From Peptococcaceae bacterium (GTDB lineage: Bacteria; Bacillota; DSM-12270; Thermacetogeniales; Thermacetogeniaceae): 63,708 nt of DNA. Below the pieces are notes generated by a model. It searched no databases, was not told where the DNA came from, and saw nothing but the letters and a program-made list of their open reading frames with translations. Numbering within the stretch: the first letter of the stretch is position 1; the number at the start of each line of letters is the position of its first letter. Both the position numbers and the translations under genes were made by a program. The stretch lies in NCBI GenBank assembly GCA_023249405.1, contig JAHFCR010000008.1, positions 13,295 to 77,002 on the forward strand, written 5' to 3'. Shown piece by piece: positions 1 to 7,915 of this stretch.

Positions 1-644
1 GCCAGCAGTTCCCTGACCCGGGTGATCGCCTCGGAGGCATTGCCGGCATAACCGTCTGCCCCGATCTTGGCCACCCATTCCGCGGAAACGGGAGCGCCGC
101 CGAACAGGCACTTGAACCGGTCCCTGATCCCCTCCTCCACCAATATCTTGATGATGTCGCGCATGGCCGGCATCGTGGTGGTCATCAGGGCCGAGCCGGC
201 AATGATGTCTACCTGCAGCTCCTTGGCCTTGGCCACGACCTCTTCCACGGGAACATCGCGCCCCAGGTCGATCACCTGGTATCCGGAGGCCGAGAGCATG
301 GTCTTGACAATGTTCTTGCCCACGTCATGGATATCGCCCTGCACGGTATGGATGAGGATCTTGCCCAGGTAGCTCTTGTCCTTATTTTCCTGCGATATAT
401 TGGTGGTGAGAATGGCAACCGCTGCCTCGAAGGCGTCCGAGGCCAACAGGATCTGCGGTACGAAGATCTCCCCATCGTCGAAGAGATCGCTGATGGTGCC
501 CATGCCCTTGGATAGCCCGGATTGAATGGCGTCAAGCGGTCCGATCCCCGCCTCCAGGGCCTCGGTTGCCGCCTGTCTGGCCAAATCTTCGTCGAATTCC
601 TCGATCGCCTGCTGCAGCTTGGCAAAAATGGCATCATGGCTCAT
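1..644 (-). CDS. methyltransferase corrinoid protein (partial, 3' end cut by window)
   Basis: This is a cobamide-binding methyl carrier of the MtbC/MttC/MtgC family, which shuttles a methyl group between two methyltransferases in the cytoplasm. Seen: an N-terminal helical cap (about residues 1-90), then a Rossmann B12 domain with the motif GDIHDVGKN, whose His106 is the expected lower cobalt ligand, and later GGAPVS and GADGYA. The ATG at 644 follows a very strong site (AAGGAGGTGATAACA). It overlaps the stop of the upstream UroD-type gene by 11 bases, so the two are translationally coupled. About 214 codons lie in the window, close to full family length, with no stop reached. The methylated substrate cannot be read from this subunit. 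Confidence 0.9.
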   Translation of the reverse strand, partial: MSHDAIFAKLQQAIEEFDEDLARQAATEALEAGIGPLDAIQSGLSKGMGTISDLFDDGEIFVPQILLASDAFEAAVAILTTNISQENKDKSYLGKILIHTVQGDIHDVGKNIVKTMLSASGYQVIDLGRDVPVEEVVAKAKELQVDIIAGSALMTTTMPAMRDIIKILVEEGIRDRFKCLFGGAPVSAEWVAKIGADGYAGNASEAITRVRELL

Positions 645-1680
645 TGTTATCACCTCCTTGCTGCTGTGACCTGGCTGCTGCAACCATTGCCAACAGGTTG
701 CCGGTCGGAGTATCCGGAGCGATTGCGCATCCGGGAGAGACGATGCCGATACCGGCGCCGACAGCCTGTCTTACTGCCGCATTTACGGATTCCGGGTCTG
801 CCTGGCATAGCACCTTGACCGGGTCGATGTTGCCGATGATCGGGGTGGTGATCCCCTCGTCCTGGAAGCGTTTCCGGACCGCGGCGACATCGACCCGGTG
901 TTCGACACTGATGGCCGCGGCGCCGGTACGGGCGATCTCCGGCATGATCGGATCGACCGCGCCGCAGATATGGACGATCACCGGCGCCGGAATCTGCGCA
1001 AACTGCCTCTGCTCATATGGCGCCACCAGTTCCCGGTAGATTTTCGGGCTGATCATGTCCATGGAGGCCATCATGTCCTCCACCACGATGATATCGGCGC
1101 CGGCTTCGAGCAGAGCCTTTGCCAGCAGCGTTCCCACCTTTTCTCCGGCTTCGATGTACGGGCGCACGGCAGCAGGGTTCTTGTAGCTGGTCTTCAGCAT
1201 CGGCGGAGTCCCGAGCAGGCTGGTGGCAATGCTGAAGGGCCCGGTGATCCCCGCCATCACAGCGATCTCGCCTCCCAGCCTCGCCTTGAGAATGCGAACA
1301 GCCTGCAGCAACCCCGGAATACAGCCTCGCTCCAGAAAGTCCTCCGGGATCAGGACCTCTTCGCCAATCTTGTAGGGGTGGATGTCGATGCTGGGAATGA
1401 TGTTCCGCCCGCCCTTTTTCAGAACTGCGCCCAACACTTCGGCCTCGTTGGTCTGGCAGAAGGGCACCCTCACGGCGTCGAACCCCAGGGCCTCATAACC
1501 GCCGGCGGCCAGATCGGCCATCTTCCGGCCGTCGCCGTGAGCCTCGGGCCAGTAAGCGTCAAACCTGTCCATCTGTTCGTAGGTGGCGTGCTGGCACACG
1601 CTCAACACCGGCACACGCCCGGTTTGTTCGCCTTTAAGCGCCGCCAAAACCAGATCTCGAGATGTCATCGTTCCTATCAT
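634..1680 (-). CDS. UroD-fold methyltransferase (MtaA/MtbA/CmuA family)
   Basis: This is a uroporphyrinogen-decarboxylase-fold protein of the zinc methyltransferase branch, not a heme enzyme. Seen: the metal-ligand pattern His237-x-Cys239 in VIVHICG and Cys318 in VSPGCAIAP, the usual zinc site of MtaA/MtbA-like enzymes. Length is 348 residues, typical. In methanogens the relatives methylate coenzyme M. In bacteria members act either as substrate:corrinoid or corrinoid:acceptor methyltransferases, so the direction here is open. It is followed by its corrinoid protein with overlapping ends. The start is ATG 1680 or ATG 1668: AGGAGG lies only two bases from the first, which is tight. A terminator-bearing leader precedes it. 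Confidence 0.85.
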   Translation of the reverse strand: MIGTMTSRDLVLAALKGEQTGRVPVLSVCQHATYEQMDRFDAYWPEAHGDGRKMADLAAGGYEALGFDAVRVPFCQTNEAEVLGAVLKKGGRNIIPSIDIHPYKIGEEVLIPEDFLERGCIPGLLQAVRILKARLGGEIAVMAGITGPFSIATSLLGTPPMLKTSYKNPAAVRPYIEAGEKVGTLLAKALLEAGADIIVVEDMMASMDMISPKIYRELVAPYEQRQFAQIPAPVIVHICGAVDPIMPEIARTGAAAISVEHRVDVAAVRKRFQDEGITTPIIGNIDPVKVLCQADPESVNAAVRQAVGAGIGIVSPGCAIAPDTPTGNLLAMVAAARSQQQGGDNNEP

Positions 1681-1708
1681 GGCCTCCTATTGTTTAAATA
1701 GTCACTGA

Positions 1709-1744
1709 AAAACAAAAAACGCCCAAATGCTGAACATTTGAGCG
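1709..1744 (-). terminator. intrinsic terminator in the leader of the UroD/corrinoid operon
   Basis: On the minus strand CGCTCAAATG (1744-1735) pairs with CATTTGGGCG (1729-1720) around a TTCAG loop, followed by a T-rich run (1719-1709). It sits only about 30 bases before the start codon, downstream of a structured region. It is therefore probably a conditional terminator (attenuator) rather than the end of another gene, as no minus-strand gene lies just upstream. Confidence 0.75.
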
Positions 1745-1835
1745 TCTGCGCCCTGTATGCAACTCTTCCTCGAGTTGAAGGCCATCCCCCGGTGAGGGTG
1801 GAACAGCCTTTAGCGGCACTTCCTCGTACCGTTGC
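1745..1835 (-). promoter_or_regulatory. structured 5' leader with two hairpins sharing a GAGGAA loop
   Basis: Read as minus-strand RNA, the first hairpin (1831-1814) has stem CGGUAC/GUGCCG and the second (1777-1760) has stem CAACUC/GAGUUG. Both close the identical six-base loop GAGGAA. Between them is a weaker CCA-CCC/GGG-GG stem. The terminator at 1744-1709 follows. Twin hairpins with a common loop ahead of a terminator are the layout of RNA-binding antiterminator targets. GGA-containing loops would also fit a CsrA-type protein. I do not recognise a known riboswitch class. Confidence 0.45.
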
Positions 1836-1913
1836 CATAATCATACCCGCATTTATTTTTTTACGCAAGATTATTTTAATATTAGTAAATTTAATTTTGA
1901 ACTATATGTAAAC

Positions 1914-2045
1914 GTTACTGTCAGTGGATCGCAGCGCTTTTTCCAATTTATCTGCACGATCTACGGTTCATAACAAGATAATAATATACTGTATACATGA
2001 ATGTGGAGGATGGCCGTTGATATGACGCACTGATAGTGATATCAG
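1914..2045. promoter_or_regulatory. divergent intergenic region with CTGATAGT-type sites
   Basis: The gap between the two divergent methyltransferase operons (about 1870-2120) is AT-rich and non-coding. It holds GTTACTGTCAGTGG at 1914-1927 and, at 2030-2045, an inverted repeat CTGATA-GTGA-TATCAG. The same motif (GTTRCTGATAGT) recurs at 26201-26251, 29246-29295 and 48717-48724, so it is a candidate operator for a shared regulator. Confidence 0.5.
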
Positions 2046-2123
2046 CCGATAATAGTGGCTATATCCGCTTTATATCTCATTTATCTTAAATAATGACTCG
2101 AACTGCTGTTGACAATTCCCCCC

Positions 2124-2152
2124 TTGACATAGTTTAAACTGTTGGTTAAAAT
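2124..2152 (+). promoter_or_regulatory. sigma-A type promoter
   Basis: TTGACA at 2124-2129 and TAAAAT at 2147-2152 are separated by exactly 17 bases. The predicted start near 2159 lies just ahead of the hairpin leader of the corrinoid/RACo operon. Confidence 0.8.
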
Positions 2153-2158
2153 TTTAAC

Positions 2159-2235
2159 AAATATCAGCATGCAAAGCCGCATGCATAAGCGACGACGCTT
2201 TGAGGATCAGGCATTCTTACTCAGGGCGTTTTTTT
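2159..2235 (+). promoter_or_regulatory. tandem-hairpin attenuator leader ending in an intrinsic terminator
   Basis: Three elements follow the promoter. Hairpin P1 (2167-2184) is GCATGC-AAAGCC-GCATGC with a six-base loop having A1 and G4. Hairpin P2 (2187-2200) is AAGC-GACGAC-GCTT. The terminator (2196-2235) pairs CGCTTTGAG with CTCAGGGCG and ends in seven T. The 3' arm of P2 is part of the 5' arm of the terminator, so the two exclude each other. This is the architecture of ANTAR-protein (EutV-type) antitermination sites, although the P2 loop lacks A1. No ANTAR protein is encoded in the window. Confidence 0.6.
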
Positions 2236-2364
2236 ATTTTTTATCACCTGCTGCAGTAACTTTAGTAACGGTTAATACTGCTTTTGACTTGGTAGCGGGT
2301 CAGGCCGGTTTCAATCGCAGGCAGAACGCCCAAATCAGTAAACAACAGATGAGGAGGCAGGCAA

Positions 2365-3027
2365 ATGGCGACCGAGGATCGAACCAGGGAGCTGTTCGAG
2401 GCATTGAAGCAGGGAGTGATCGACTTCGACGAGGATGCGGTCAGAGAGACCGCCCAACAGGTGCTCGCTGAAGGAGTGGACCCGTACAGGGCGGTTTTTG
2501 AGGGTATGCTCGACGGCATGAGCGAGGTGGGCCGGCTCTATGAGGAGCAGGAGTATTTCGTGCCGGAGATGTTGATGTGCGCCGACGCCCTTTACGCCGG
2601 ACTGGATATTCTCAAACCGCACATGCCCAAGAACGGGGGCAAGGCCAGGGGGACGGTGGTCATGGGCGTCGTCCAGGGAGACGTCCATGATATCGGGAAG
2701 AATATCGTCAAGATGATGTTCGATGTGGCCGGCTTTGAGGTCCACGATCTGGGGCGGGACGTGCCCCTGGAAAAATTCGTCGAGGAGCAATTGAACACCA
2801 ACTCCGATCTGGTCTGCCTGTCGGCGATGATGACCACCACCATGATCGGCATGAAAGAGGTCATCTCCGCCATCAAAGCCAAGAATCCCAACTGCAGGAT
2901 CATGATCGGCGGCGCCCCGGTCTCCGAGGCGATCGCTGAAAAGTGGGGCGCCGACGGCTACGCCAAGGATGCCAACAATGCTCTTAAGGATGCGCTCCGG
3001 ATGATCCAGTCGCTGAAGGAAATCTGA
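2365..3027 (+). CDS. methyltransferase corrinoid protein
   Basis: A 220-residue cobamide-binding methyl carrier of the MtbC/MttC family. It has an N-terminal helical cap (residues 1-90) and a B12-binding Rossmann domain with GDVHDIGKN, in which His108 is the predicted cobalt ligand. GGAPVSEAI and GADGYAKDA follow, as usual for the family. ATG 2365 is preceded by GAGGAGGCAGGCAA. It is the first gene of an operon running into the corrinoid activase, the MtrH-like protein and the UroD-fold protein. It is therefore likely the methyl acceptor for that set. Expression should depend on the attenuator at 2159-2235. Confidence 0.93.
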   Translation: MATEDRTRELFEALKQGVIDFDEDAVRETAQQVLAEGVDPYRAVFEGMLDGMSEVGRLYEEQEYFVPEMLMCADALYAGLDILKPHMPKNGGKARGTVVMGVVQGDVHDIGKNIVKMMFDVAGFEVHDLGRDVPLEKFVEEQLNTNSDLVCLSAMMTTTMIGMKEVISAIKAKNPNCRIMIGGAPVSEAIAEKWGADGYAKDANNALKDALRMIQSLKEI

Positions 3028-3061
3028 TTGGCTGGCCAGGGAAACCCGAGGAGGATGCAGC

Positions 3062-5041
3062 ATGCATCATAACGTGATCTTCCAACCGTCAGGCCGCAGG
3101 GGCAGTGTCGCTTCCGGGATAACACTCCTCCAGGCCGCCCATGAACTCGGAGTCGATATCGAGGCGCCCTGCGGGGCCACCCAGGTCTGTGGCAAGTGCA
3201 AGGTAAAGATCGAGACCGGCTATTTCGAGAAGTTCAACATGGATTCCCAACTGGACCACCTGTCCCCCCTGACCACAGAGGAGACAGACATACTGGAGGA
3301 GGGCGAACTGCGGGAGAACTACCGGCTGTCCTGCTGCACCACGGTGCTCGGAGACCTCCTGGTGTTCGTGCCTGAGGAGAGCCGCGGCGCCGACCAGGTG
3401 GTGCTGGAAACGGGAGTGGCGCGCCACTTCAAGGTAGACCCCGCCCTGCGCAGCTACTACGTGGAGATGCAGGCGCCCACCCTCGAGGACCAGCGCAGCG
3501 ACCTGCAGCGGCTGCAGGATGCCCTGGAGGAGAGCCATGGCCTGCAAGGCCTGACCATAGATTATTTTGTGCTGACCGAACTGCCGAACATCCTGCGCCG
3601 GGGCCAGTGGAAAACGACGGTGGGAGTGCTCCATGACCGGGAGATCCTCTGCGTAAAACCCGGCCTGGATGAGAAATTATACGGCATCGGCATCGACGTG
3701 GGCACCACGACGGTAGCGGCCTACCTCTGCGACCTGGGCAGCGGCGCCGTCCTGGCCAGGGATTCCATGATGAACCCGCAGGTTCGCTACGGAGAGGATG
3801 TGCTGTCCCGGATCACCTATGCCATGACCAACGAGGACGGGCGCCAGAAACTGCACCGAACGATCATCGAGGGGCTGAACGCCCTGATCGGGCGCATGGC
3901 GGAGACGGCCGGCCTGGCCTGGCAGGAGGTGCACCTGATCACCCTGGTCTTCAACACGGCCATGCACCACTGCCTGTTGAACATCGAGCCCAGCTATCTC
4001 GGCCGCTCGCCGTTCGCTGCCGCCATCAAGGAGTCGTTCGAGGTCAAGGCCCGCGACCTCGGCCTGCAGGTCGCCAGATCGGGCGTTGTTCATGTGCTGC
4101 CTGTGGAATCCGGTTTTGTGGGGCCCGACAACGTTTCCGTGCTGATCGCCGAGGAGCCGCATCACCAGGAGGAGGAGATCCGGCTGATCATCGACATCGG
4201 CACCAACGGAGAGATCGACCTGGGAAACAAACACAAGCTGCTCTCCACCTCCTGCGCCACCGGCCCCGCCCTGGAGGGCGCCCAGATCAAATTCGGCATG
4301 AGGGCCGCCCCGGGCGCCATCGAGCGGATCAGGGTCGACCCGCAGACCCTGGAGTGCACCTACAGGGTGATCGGCAGCGACCGGTGGTACGGACGGGGCG
4401 CCAACTCGGGCGCCAAGGGGATCTGCGGCTCCGGGATCATCGACATGGTGGCGGAGATCTTCAAGGCGGGAATCATCGACAGGACCGGACGCTTCAGCAA
4501 AAAGCTGCAATCCGACCGCCTCCGCAAGGACGAGAACGGACGGCCGGAATACATCCTGGTGTTTGCAGAGGATACCGGCATCAACCGGGACATCACGGCC
4601 ACACAGGGAGATGTCCGGGCGGTGCAGCTGGCCAAGGCGGCCCTCTATGCCGGAGCCAAGCTGCTGATGCGGCGGCTCGGCGTCAGCAAGATCGACCGGG
4701 TCACCCTGGCGGGAGCCTTCGGCAGCTACATCGACCGGGAGTCGTCGCTGGTGATCGGCATGTTTCCGGACTGCGGCCTGGACCGGGTGCAGGCCGTGGG
4801 CAATGCCGCCGGCGACGGCGCCCAGCTGGCGCTGCTCAACCGGGAGAAGATGGCCGAGGCCAGCGTGGTCGCCGCCGGGGTAGAATTTGTGGAGACGGCC
4901 ACGGAACCGGATTTTCAGCAGCACTTCGCCGAGGCCATGATGCTGCCGCACGCGGTCGACCGCTTCCCCAGCATCCAGGCGATATTGGACCGGATACCGG
5001 TCAGCGATAGTTTACAATCAACCAGAAACAGGGGTGTCTAA
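3062..5041 (+). CDS. reductive activator of corrinoid proteins (RACo-like, 2Fe-2S + ASKHA domain)
   Basis: This is an ATP-dependent activase that returns accidentally oxidised Co(II) corrinoid proteins to active Co(I). Seen: an N-terminal plant-type [2Fe-2S] domain with Cys37, Cys43 and Cys46 in APCGATQVCGKC plus a Cys91-Cys92 pair. A linker follows, then a large actin-like ATPase (DUF4445) part with phosphate motifs [22 protein letters not shown] and GAFGSYID. Length (659) matches the RACo family and differs from methanogen RamA, which carries 4Fe-4S clusters. Its start has GAGGAGGATGCAGC before the ATG. It probably serves several corrinoid proteins in the region. Confidence 0.92.
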   Translation: MHHNVIFQPSGRRGSVASGITLLQAAHELGVDIEAPCGATQVCGKCKVKIETGYFEKFNMDSQLDHLSPLTTEETDILEEGELRENYRLSCCTTVLGDLLVFVPEESRGADQVVLETGVARHFKVDPALRSYYVEMQAPTLEDQRSDLQRLQDALEESHGLQGLTIDYFVLTELPNILRRGQWKTTVGVLHDREILCVKPGLDEKLYGIGIDVGTTTVAAYLCDLGSGAVLARDSMMNPQVRYGEDVLSRITYAMTNEDGRQKLHRTIIEGLNALIGRMAETAGLAWQEVHLITLVFNTAMHHCLLNIEPSYLGRSPFAAAIKESFEVKARDLGLQVARSGVVHVLPVESGFVGPDNVSVLIAEEPHHQEEEIRLIIDIGTNGEIDLGNKHKLLSTSCATGPALEGAQIKFGMRAAPGAIERIRVDPQTLECTYRVIGSDRWYGRGANSGAKGICGSGIIDMVAEIFKAGIIDRTGRFSKKLQSDRLRKDENGRPEYILVFAEDTGINRDITATQGDVRAVQLAKAALYAGAKLLMRRLGVSKIDRVTLAGAFGSYIDRESSLVIGMFPDCGLDRVQAVGNAAGDGAQLALLNREKMAEASVVAAGVEFVETATEPDFQQHFAEAMMLPHAVDRFPSIQAILDRIPVSDSLQSTRNRGV

Positions 5042-5990
5042 CGTGTTCAGTCTGAACCGTGAACAAAAAATATGCCAGATCGGCAATCTGAGGGTCGGCG
5101 GCCAGTACGGCGAGAATCCCCCGCTGCTGATCGCCTCGATGTTCCAAAAGGGAGACCAGATCCTGGACAGCCGCAAGGAAGGCCGGTTTGATCAGGACAA
5201 GGCCGCAGAGTATGTGCGGAGGCAGGAGCAGCTGTCACAGGAGACCGGCATTCCTTCACTGGTGGCGATGGTGGCCAATTCAGCGGAGGAGATGGCGCGG
5301 TACATCGACTGGTTTACCAGCATCAGCGACCAGCCCTTCGGGATCGACATGTGGATGCAGGATAAAAGGCTGGAGGCGGCGGAGTATGCCGCAAAAAAGG
5401 GGCTCCAGGAACGGTTGCTCTACAACAGCATCACGCCCTGGGACCAGGATATCCGCGGCCAGATCATCCGGCTGAAAGAACTGGGCATCAAGCACGCCGT
5501 GGTGCAGGCCTTCGAGGAGGCCGACCCCACCCCCCGGGGCCGGTTGACCTGCTTAAACCGCCTGCTGGATCTGATCGCCGAGGGAGGGTTCGCCTCGGTG
5601 CTGATCGATACCTCGGTGATGAACCTGCCGGCGATCGCCTTCTCCGGGATCGCCAACCGGATCGTCAAGGAGGCCACCGGCCTGCCCTGCGGTCTGGCCA
5701 GTTCGAACGGCACCTACATGTGGAAGGAAGCGCGCCGCCTGTTCGGGGCTGAAGGCTTCGCCGCCATGAATACTTCGGCGCAGGCCTGCTCCGCCCTGCT
5801 GTGGTCCGACTTCATCTTCTACGGCCCGATCGCGGCCGCTCCCAAAATTTTTCCGGCGCTGGTATCAGCCTCGGTAATGGCGGCCACCCTCAGGTATCAC
5901 GAGACCGGAGCACTGCCGGCGGACGACAGCAATCCGCTCCACCGGTATTTCAGCGATTTTGTACAGAAGTTGCATACGGCACAAGCCTAG
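5034..5990 (+). CDS. MtrH-like methyltransferase (methylcorrinoid:tetrahydropterin type)
   Basis: A 318-residue homologue of subunit H of the methanogen Mtr complex. Bacterial relatives move methyl groups between corrinoid proteins and tetrahydrofolate. Seen: a TIM-barrel-like sequence with the family stretches RVGGQYGENPPLLIASMFQKGD and GLPCGLASSNGTY. The start is GTG 5034 (overlapping the RACo stop) or GTG 5043. It ends in TAG at 5988-5990, and that TAG is in frame with the following gene, with only four codons between. In this pyrrolysine-decoding genome readthrough would fuse the two proteins. The stop also forms part of the next gene's ribosome binding site (TAGGAGGATGAG). Confidence 0.85.
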   Translation: MSNVFSLNREQKICQIGNLRVGGQYGENPPLLIASMFQKGDQILDSRKEGRFDQDKAAEYVRRQEQLSQETGIPSLVAMVANSAEEMARYIDWFTSISDQPFGIDMWMQDKRLEAAEYAAKKGLQERLLYNSITPWDQDIRGQIIRLKELGIKHAVVQAFEEADPTPRGRLTCLNRLLDLIAEGGFASVLIDTSVMNLPAIAFSGIANRIVKEATGLPCGLASSNGTYMWKEARRLFGAEGFAAMNTSAQACSALLWSDFIFYGPIAAAPKIFPALVSASVMAATLRYHETGALPADDSNPLHRYFSDFVQKLHTAQA

Positions 5991-6002
5991 GAGGATGAGA
6001 AA

Positions 6003-7052
6003 ATGAACTCTAGAGAGAGAGTGCTGGAGATGCTGCAGGGCCGGCAGGTAGACCGCATACCCTGCTACAGCGGGATGGGAAACGTGACCCTGGCAGGGCT
6101 GGAGCAATACGGGTACCGGTTCTGCGACGTGCACAGCAACGCCGGGATGATGGCGGATGCCGCCGCCTCTTCCTACAAACTGTTCGGCTACGAGTGCGCC
6201 GTGGCCCCCTTCGACCTGTGCGTGGAGGCGGAGGCGGTCGGCTGCAGTATCAATGATTACGAAGCAGTGAACGCCATCCTGTACCCGACGATCAGGGAGA
6301 AGATCAGCGAGGACCTGGACCAATTGCTCGCCTATCCCCTGCCGGCCGACGTGGCCTCGAGAGGCAGGGTGCCCCTGGTCTGCGAGGCGCTCCGGTTGCT
6401 GCGGCAGGATATCGGGGCGGAGGTGGCGATCGGCGCCTACGTGCTGGGTCCGTATACCCTGGCCGGGCAGCTGACCGACCTGGACAAACTGTTCAAACTG
6501 ACCTACAAAAAGCCGGACCTGGTCAATGCCGTGCTGGACCGCCTGGCCGACGTCACCATCGCCGTGGCCGGGGCCTACCGCGCCGCCGGAGCAGACTACC
6601 TCTGCATCCGGGAGATGGGAGCGACCACCGATGTCCTGGGTCCCAGACTGTTCGACAAAACGATCTCCCCGCACCTGAAAAAGGTCAGCGCCGCCTGCGG
6701 GAACTTCCCCACCATCCTGCACATCTGCGGGGGCACCAACAAGATCGTGAAGGAGATGCACGGAGTCGGGTGCAGCGCCATTTCAGTGGAGGCCAAGAAC
6801 GACCTCCACAAGAGCCGGGCGGATATCGGGCAGGAGGCGCTGATCTTCGGCAACGTCGACTCCTATAACGTGCTCGCCAACGGCAGCCCGGAGGAGGTCG
6901 AGCAGTCAGTGCTGCGCTCGATCGAAGGAGGCGTCGATGCGGTCTGGCCGAGCTGCGATATCTGGCCGACCGCTCCTCTGGCCAACCTGACGGCCATGGT
7001 AGAGACCGTCAAAAAGTATGGTCTCGAAAAGTGGGTACGCAGGGCCGTATAG
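6003..7052 (+). CDS. UroD-fold methyltransferase (MtaA/MtbA-like)
   Basis: The second UroD-fold protein of the zinc methyltransferase group in the window (349 residues). Seen: His240-x-Cys242 in TILHICGG and Cys318 in VWPSCDIW, the same spacing as in the 634-1680 protein. It also has the N-terminal signature NSRERVLEML and a C-terminal barrel strand with TAPLANLTAMV. ATG 6003 follows AGGAGG at proper distance. Neighbours (corrinoid protein, RACo, MtrH-like) suggest it completes a two-methyltransferase system: one loads the corrinoid from a donor, the other unloads it to tetrahydrofolate. The stop is TAG at 7050-7052. Confidence 0.85.
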   Translation: MNSRERVLEMLQGRQVDRIPCYSGMGNVTLAGLEQYGYRFCDVHSNAGMMADAAASSYKLFGYECAVAPFDLCVEAEAVGCSINDYEAVNAILYPTIREKISEDLDQLLAYPLPADVASRGRVPLVCEALRLLRQDIGAEVAIGAYVLGPYTLAGQLTDLDKLFKLTYKKPDLVNAVLDRLADVTIAVAGAYRAAGADYLCIREMGATTDVLGPRLFDKTISPHLKKVSAACGNFPTILHICGGTNKIVKEMHGVGCSAISVEAKNDLHKSRADIGQEALIFGNVDSYNVLANGSPEEVEQSVLRSIEGGVDAVWPSCDIWPTAPLANLTAMVETVKKYGLEKWVRRAV

Positions 7053-7070
7053 CAGCGATCAGGCGATCGT

Positions 7071-7121
7071 GGGAACGGCTCTCGCAGCACCCGGCAGCTG
7101 ACGATCAAGAGAGCCGTTCCC
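7071..7121 (+). repeat. 13-bp perfect inverted repeat between genes
   Basis: GGGAACGGCTCTC (7071-7083) and GAGAGCCGTTCCC (7109-7121) could form a strong stem with a 25-base loop. There is no T-run, so it is more likely an mRNA-stability or processing hairpin separating the UroD gene from the ferredoxin-like gene than a terminator. Confidence 0.6.
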
Positions 7122-7171
7122 CTGCCATGACCGCGCCCTGTCCCCTGATCTGTCAACAGGAGGCGCCCGTC

Positions 7172-7915
7172 ATGATCAATTTCCCTCTGCTCAGAAAGGG
7201 CTGCGATGGCAGGTATGTCGACTCCGATGACCTGAAGTTCACGGTCAGGGAATGGGGCGCCACGCTGGTCGGTTTCGGTGACGTGGGGACCGGCCTGGCG
7301 CCCGAATTCTACCAGATACCGACCGCCATCTCCATCGCCATCAAACACCCCGCCGGAGGCGGAGCGCGCCAGGCGGGCTCACTGAGGGCCTATTCCAACC
7401 AGTTTGAAGACGTGGATGAACTCCTGGAATCGATCCAGGCCCGGGTGGCCACCCTGCTCAAATCCAGAGGCTGGCGCACCCTGATCATCCCGCCCGACTC
7501 GGCCAGGGCGGATGGCCGCTTCGTATCCATCCTGTATTCGCTGTTTCCGCATAAAACAGCCGCCACCTGCTCGGGGCTGGGGTGGATCGGCAAGAGCGGA
7601 TTGCTGGTGACCCCCGAATTCGGGCCCAGGCTGAGCTGGGGAACGGTCCTGACCGACGCCCCCCTGGAGGTATGCGGCAACCCCTATACGGAAAGCAAGT
7701 GCGGCAGTTGCCGCCGGTGTGTCCGGGCCTGCCCCGCCTCCGCCATCAGAGACCTCCTCTGGAAACGCAGCGCCACCACCTCTCTCTTCATCGATGTCAA
7801 TGCCTGCGCCGATTACCTGAAGTATTCCGCCCGGTATTTTCACAAATACATCTGCGGCCTGTGCATTCTGGCCTGCCCCCTCGGGGCAACCGGACGGACC
7901 CCGGCAGCGGAATAA
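7172..7915 (+). CDS. double 4Fe-4S protein related to epoxyqueuosine reductase (QueG) C-terminal part
   Basis: A 247-residue cytoplasmic iron-sulfur protein. Seen: a ferredoxin motif CGSCRRCVRACPASAI near residue 185, then CADYLKYSARYFHKYICGLCILACP, giving two 4Fe-4S clusters as in QueG-like proteins. It is shorter than genuine QueG. I chose ATG 7172 because CAGGAGG stands eight bases before it; a longer frame from 7031 overlaps the upstream gene and has no such site. It follows the methyltransferase genes on the same strand, so it may donate electrons for corrinoid reduction or RACo. That role is inferred only from position. Confidence 0.7.
   Translation: MINFPLLRKGCDGRYVDSDDLKFTVREWGATLVGFGDVGTGLAPEFYQIPTAISIAIKHPAGGGARQAGSLRAYSNQFEDVDELLESIQARVATLLKSRGWRTLIIPPDSARADGRFVSILYSLFPHKTAATCSGLGWIGKSGLLVTPEFGPRLSWGTVLTDAPLEVCGNPYTESKCGSCRRCVRACPASAIRDLLWKRSATTSLFIDVNACADYLKYSARYFHKYICGLCILACPLGATGRTPAAE

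Noticed and set aside
1780-1830. T-box-like AGGGTGGAAC sequence on the plus strand
   Set aside because: It diverges from AGGGTGGNACCGCG, has no specifier stem and no plus-strand terminator or synthetase gene after it. The minus-strand leader reading explains the region better.
3677-4951. Long minus-strand frame opposite the corrinoid activase gene
   Set aside because: It is a GC-driven shadow frame without ribosome site or recognisable domain; the plus-strand RACo-like gene is certain.
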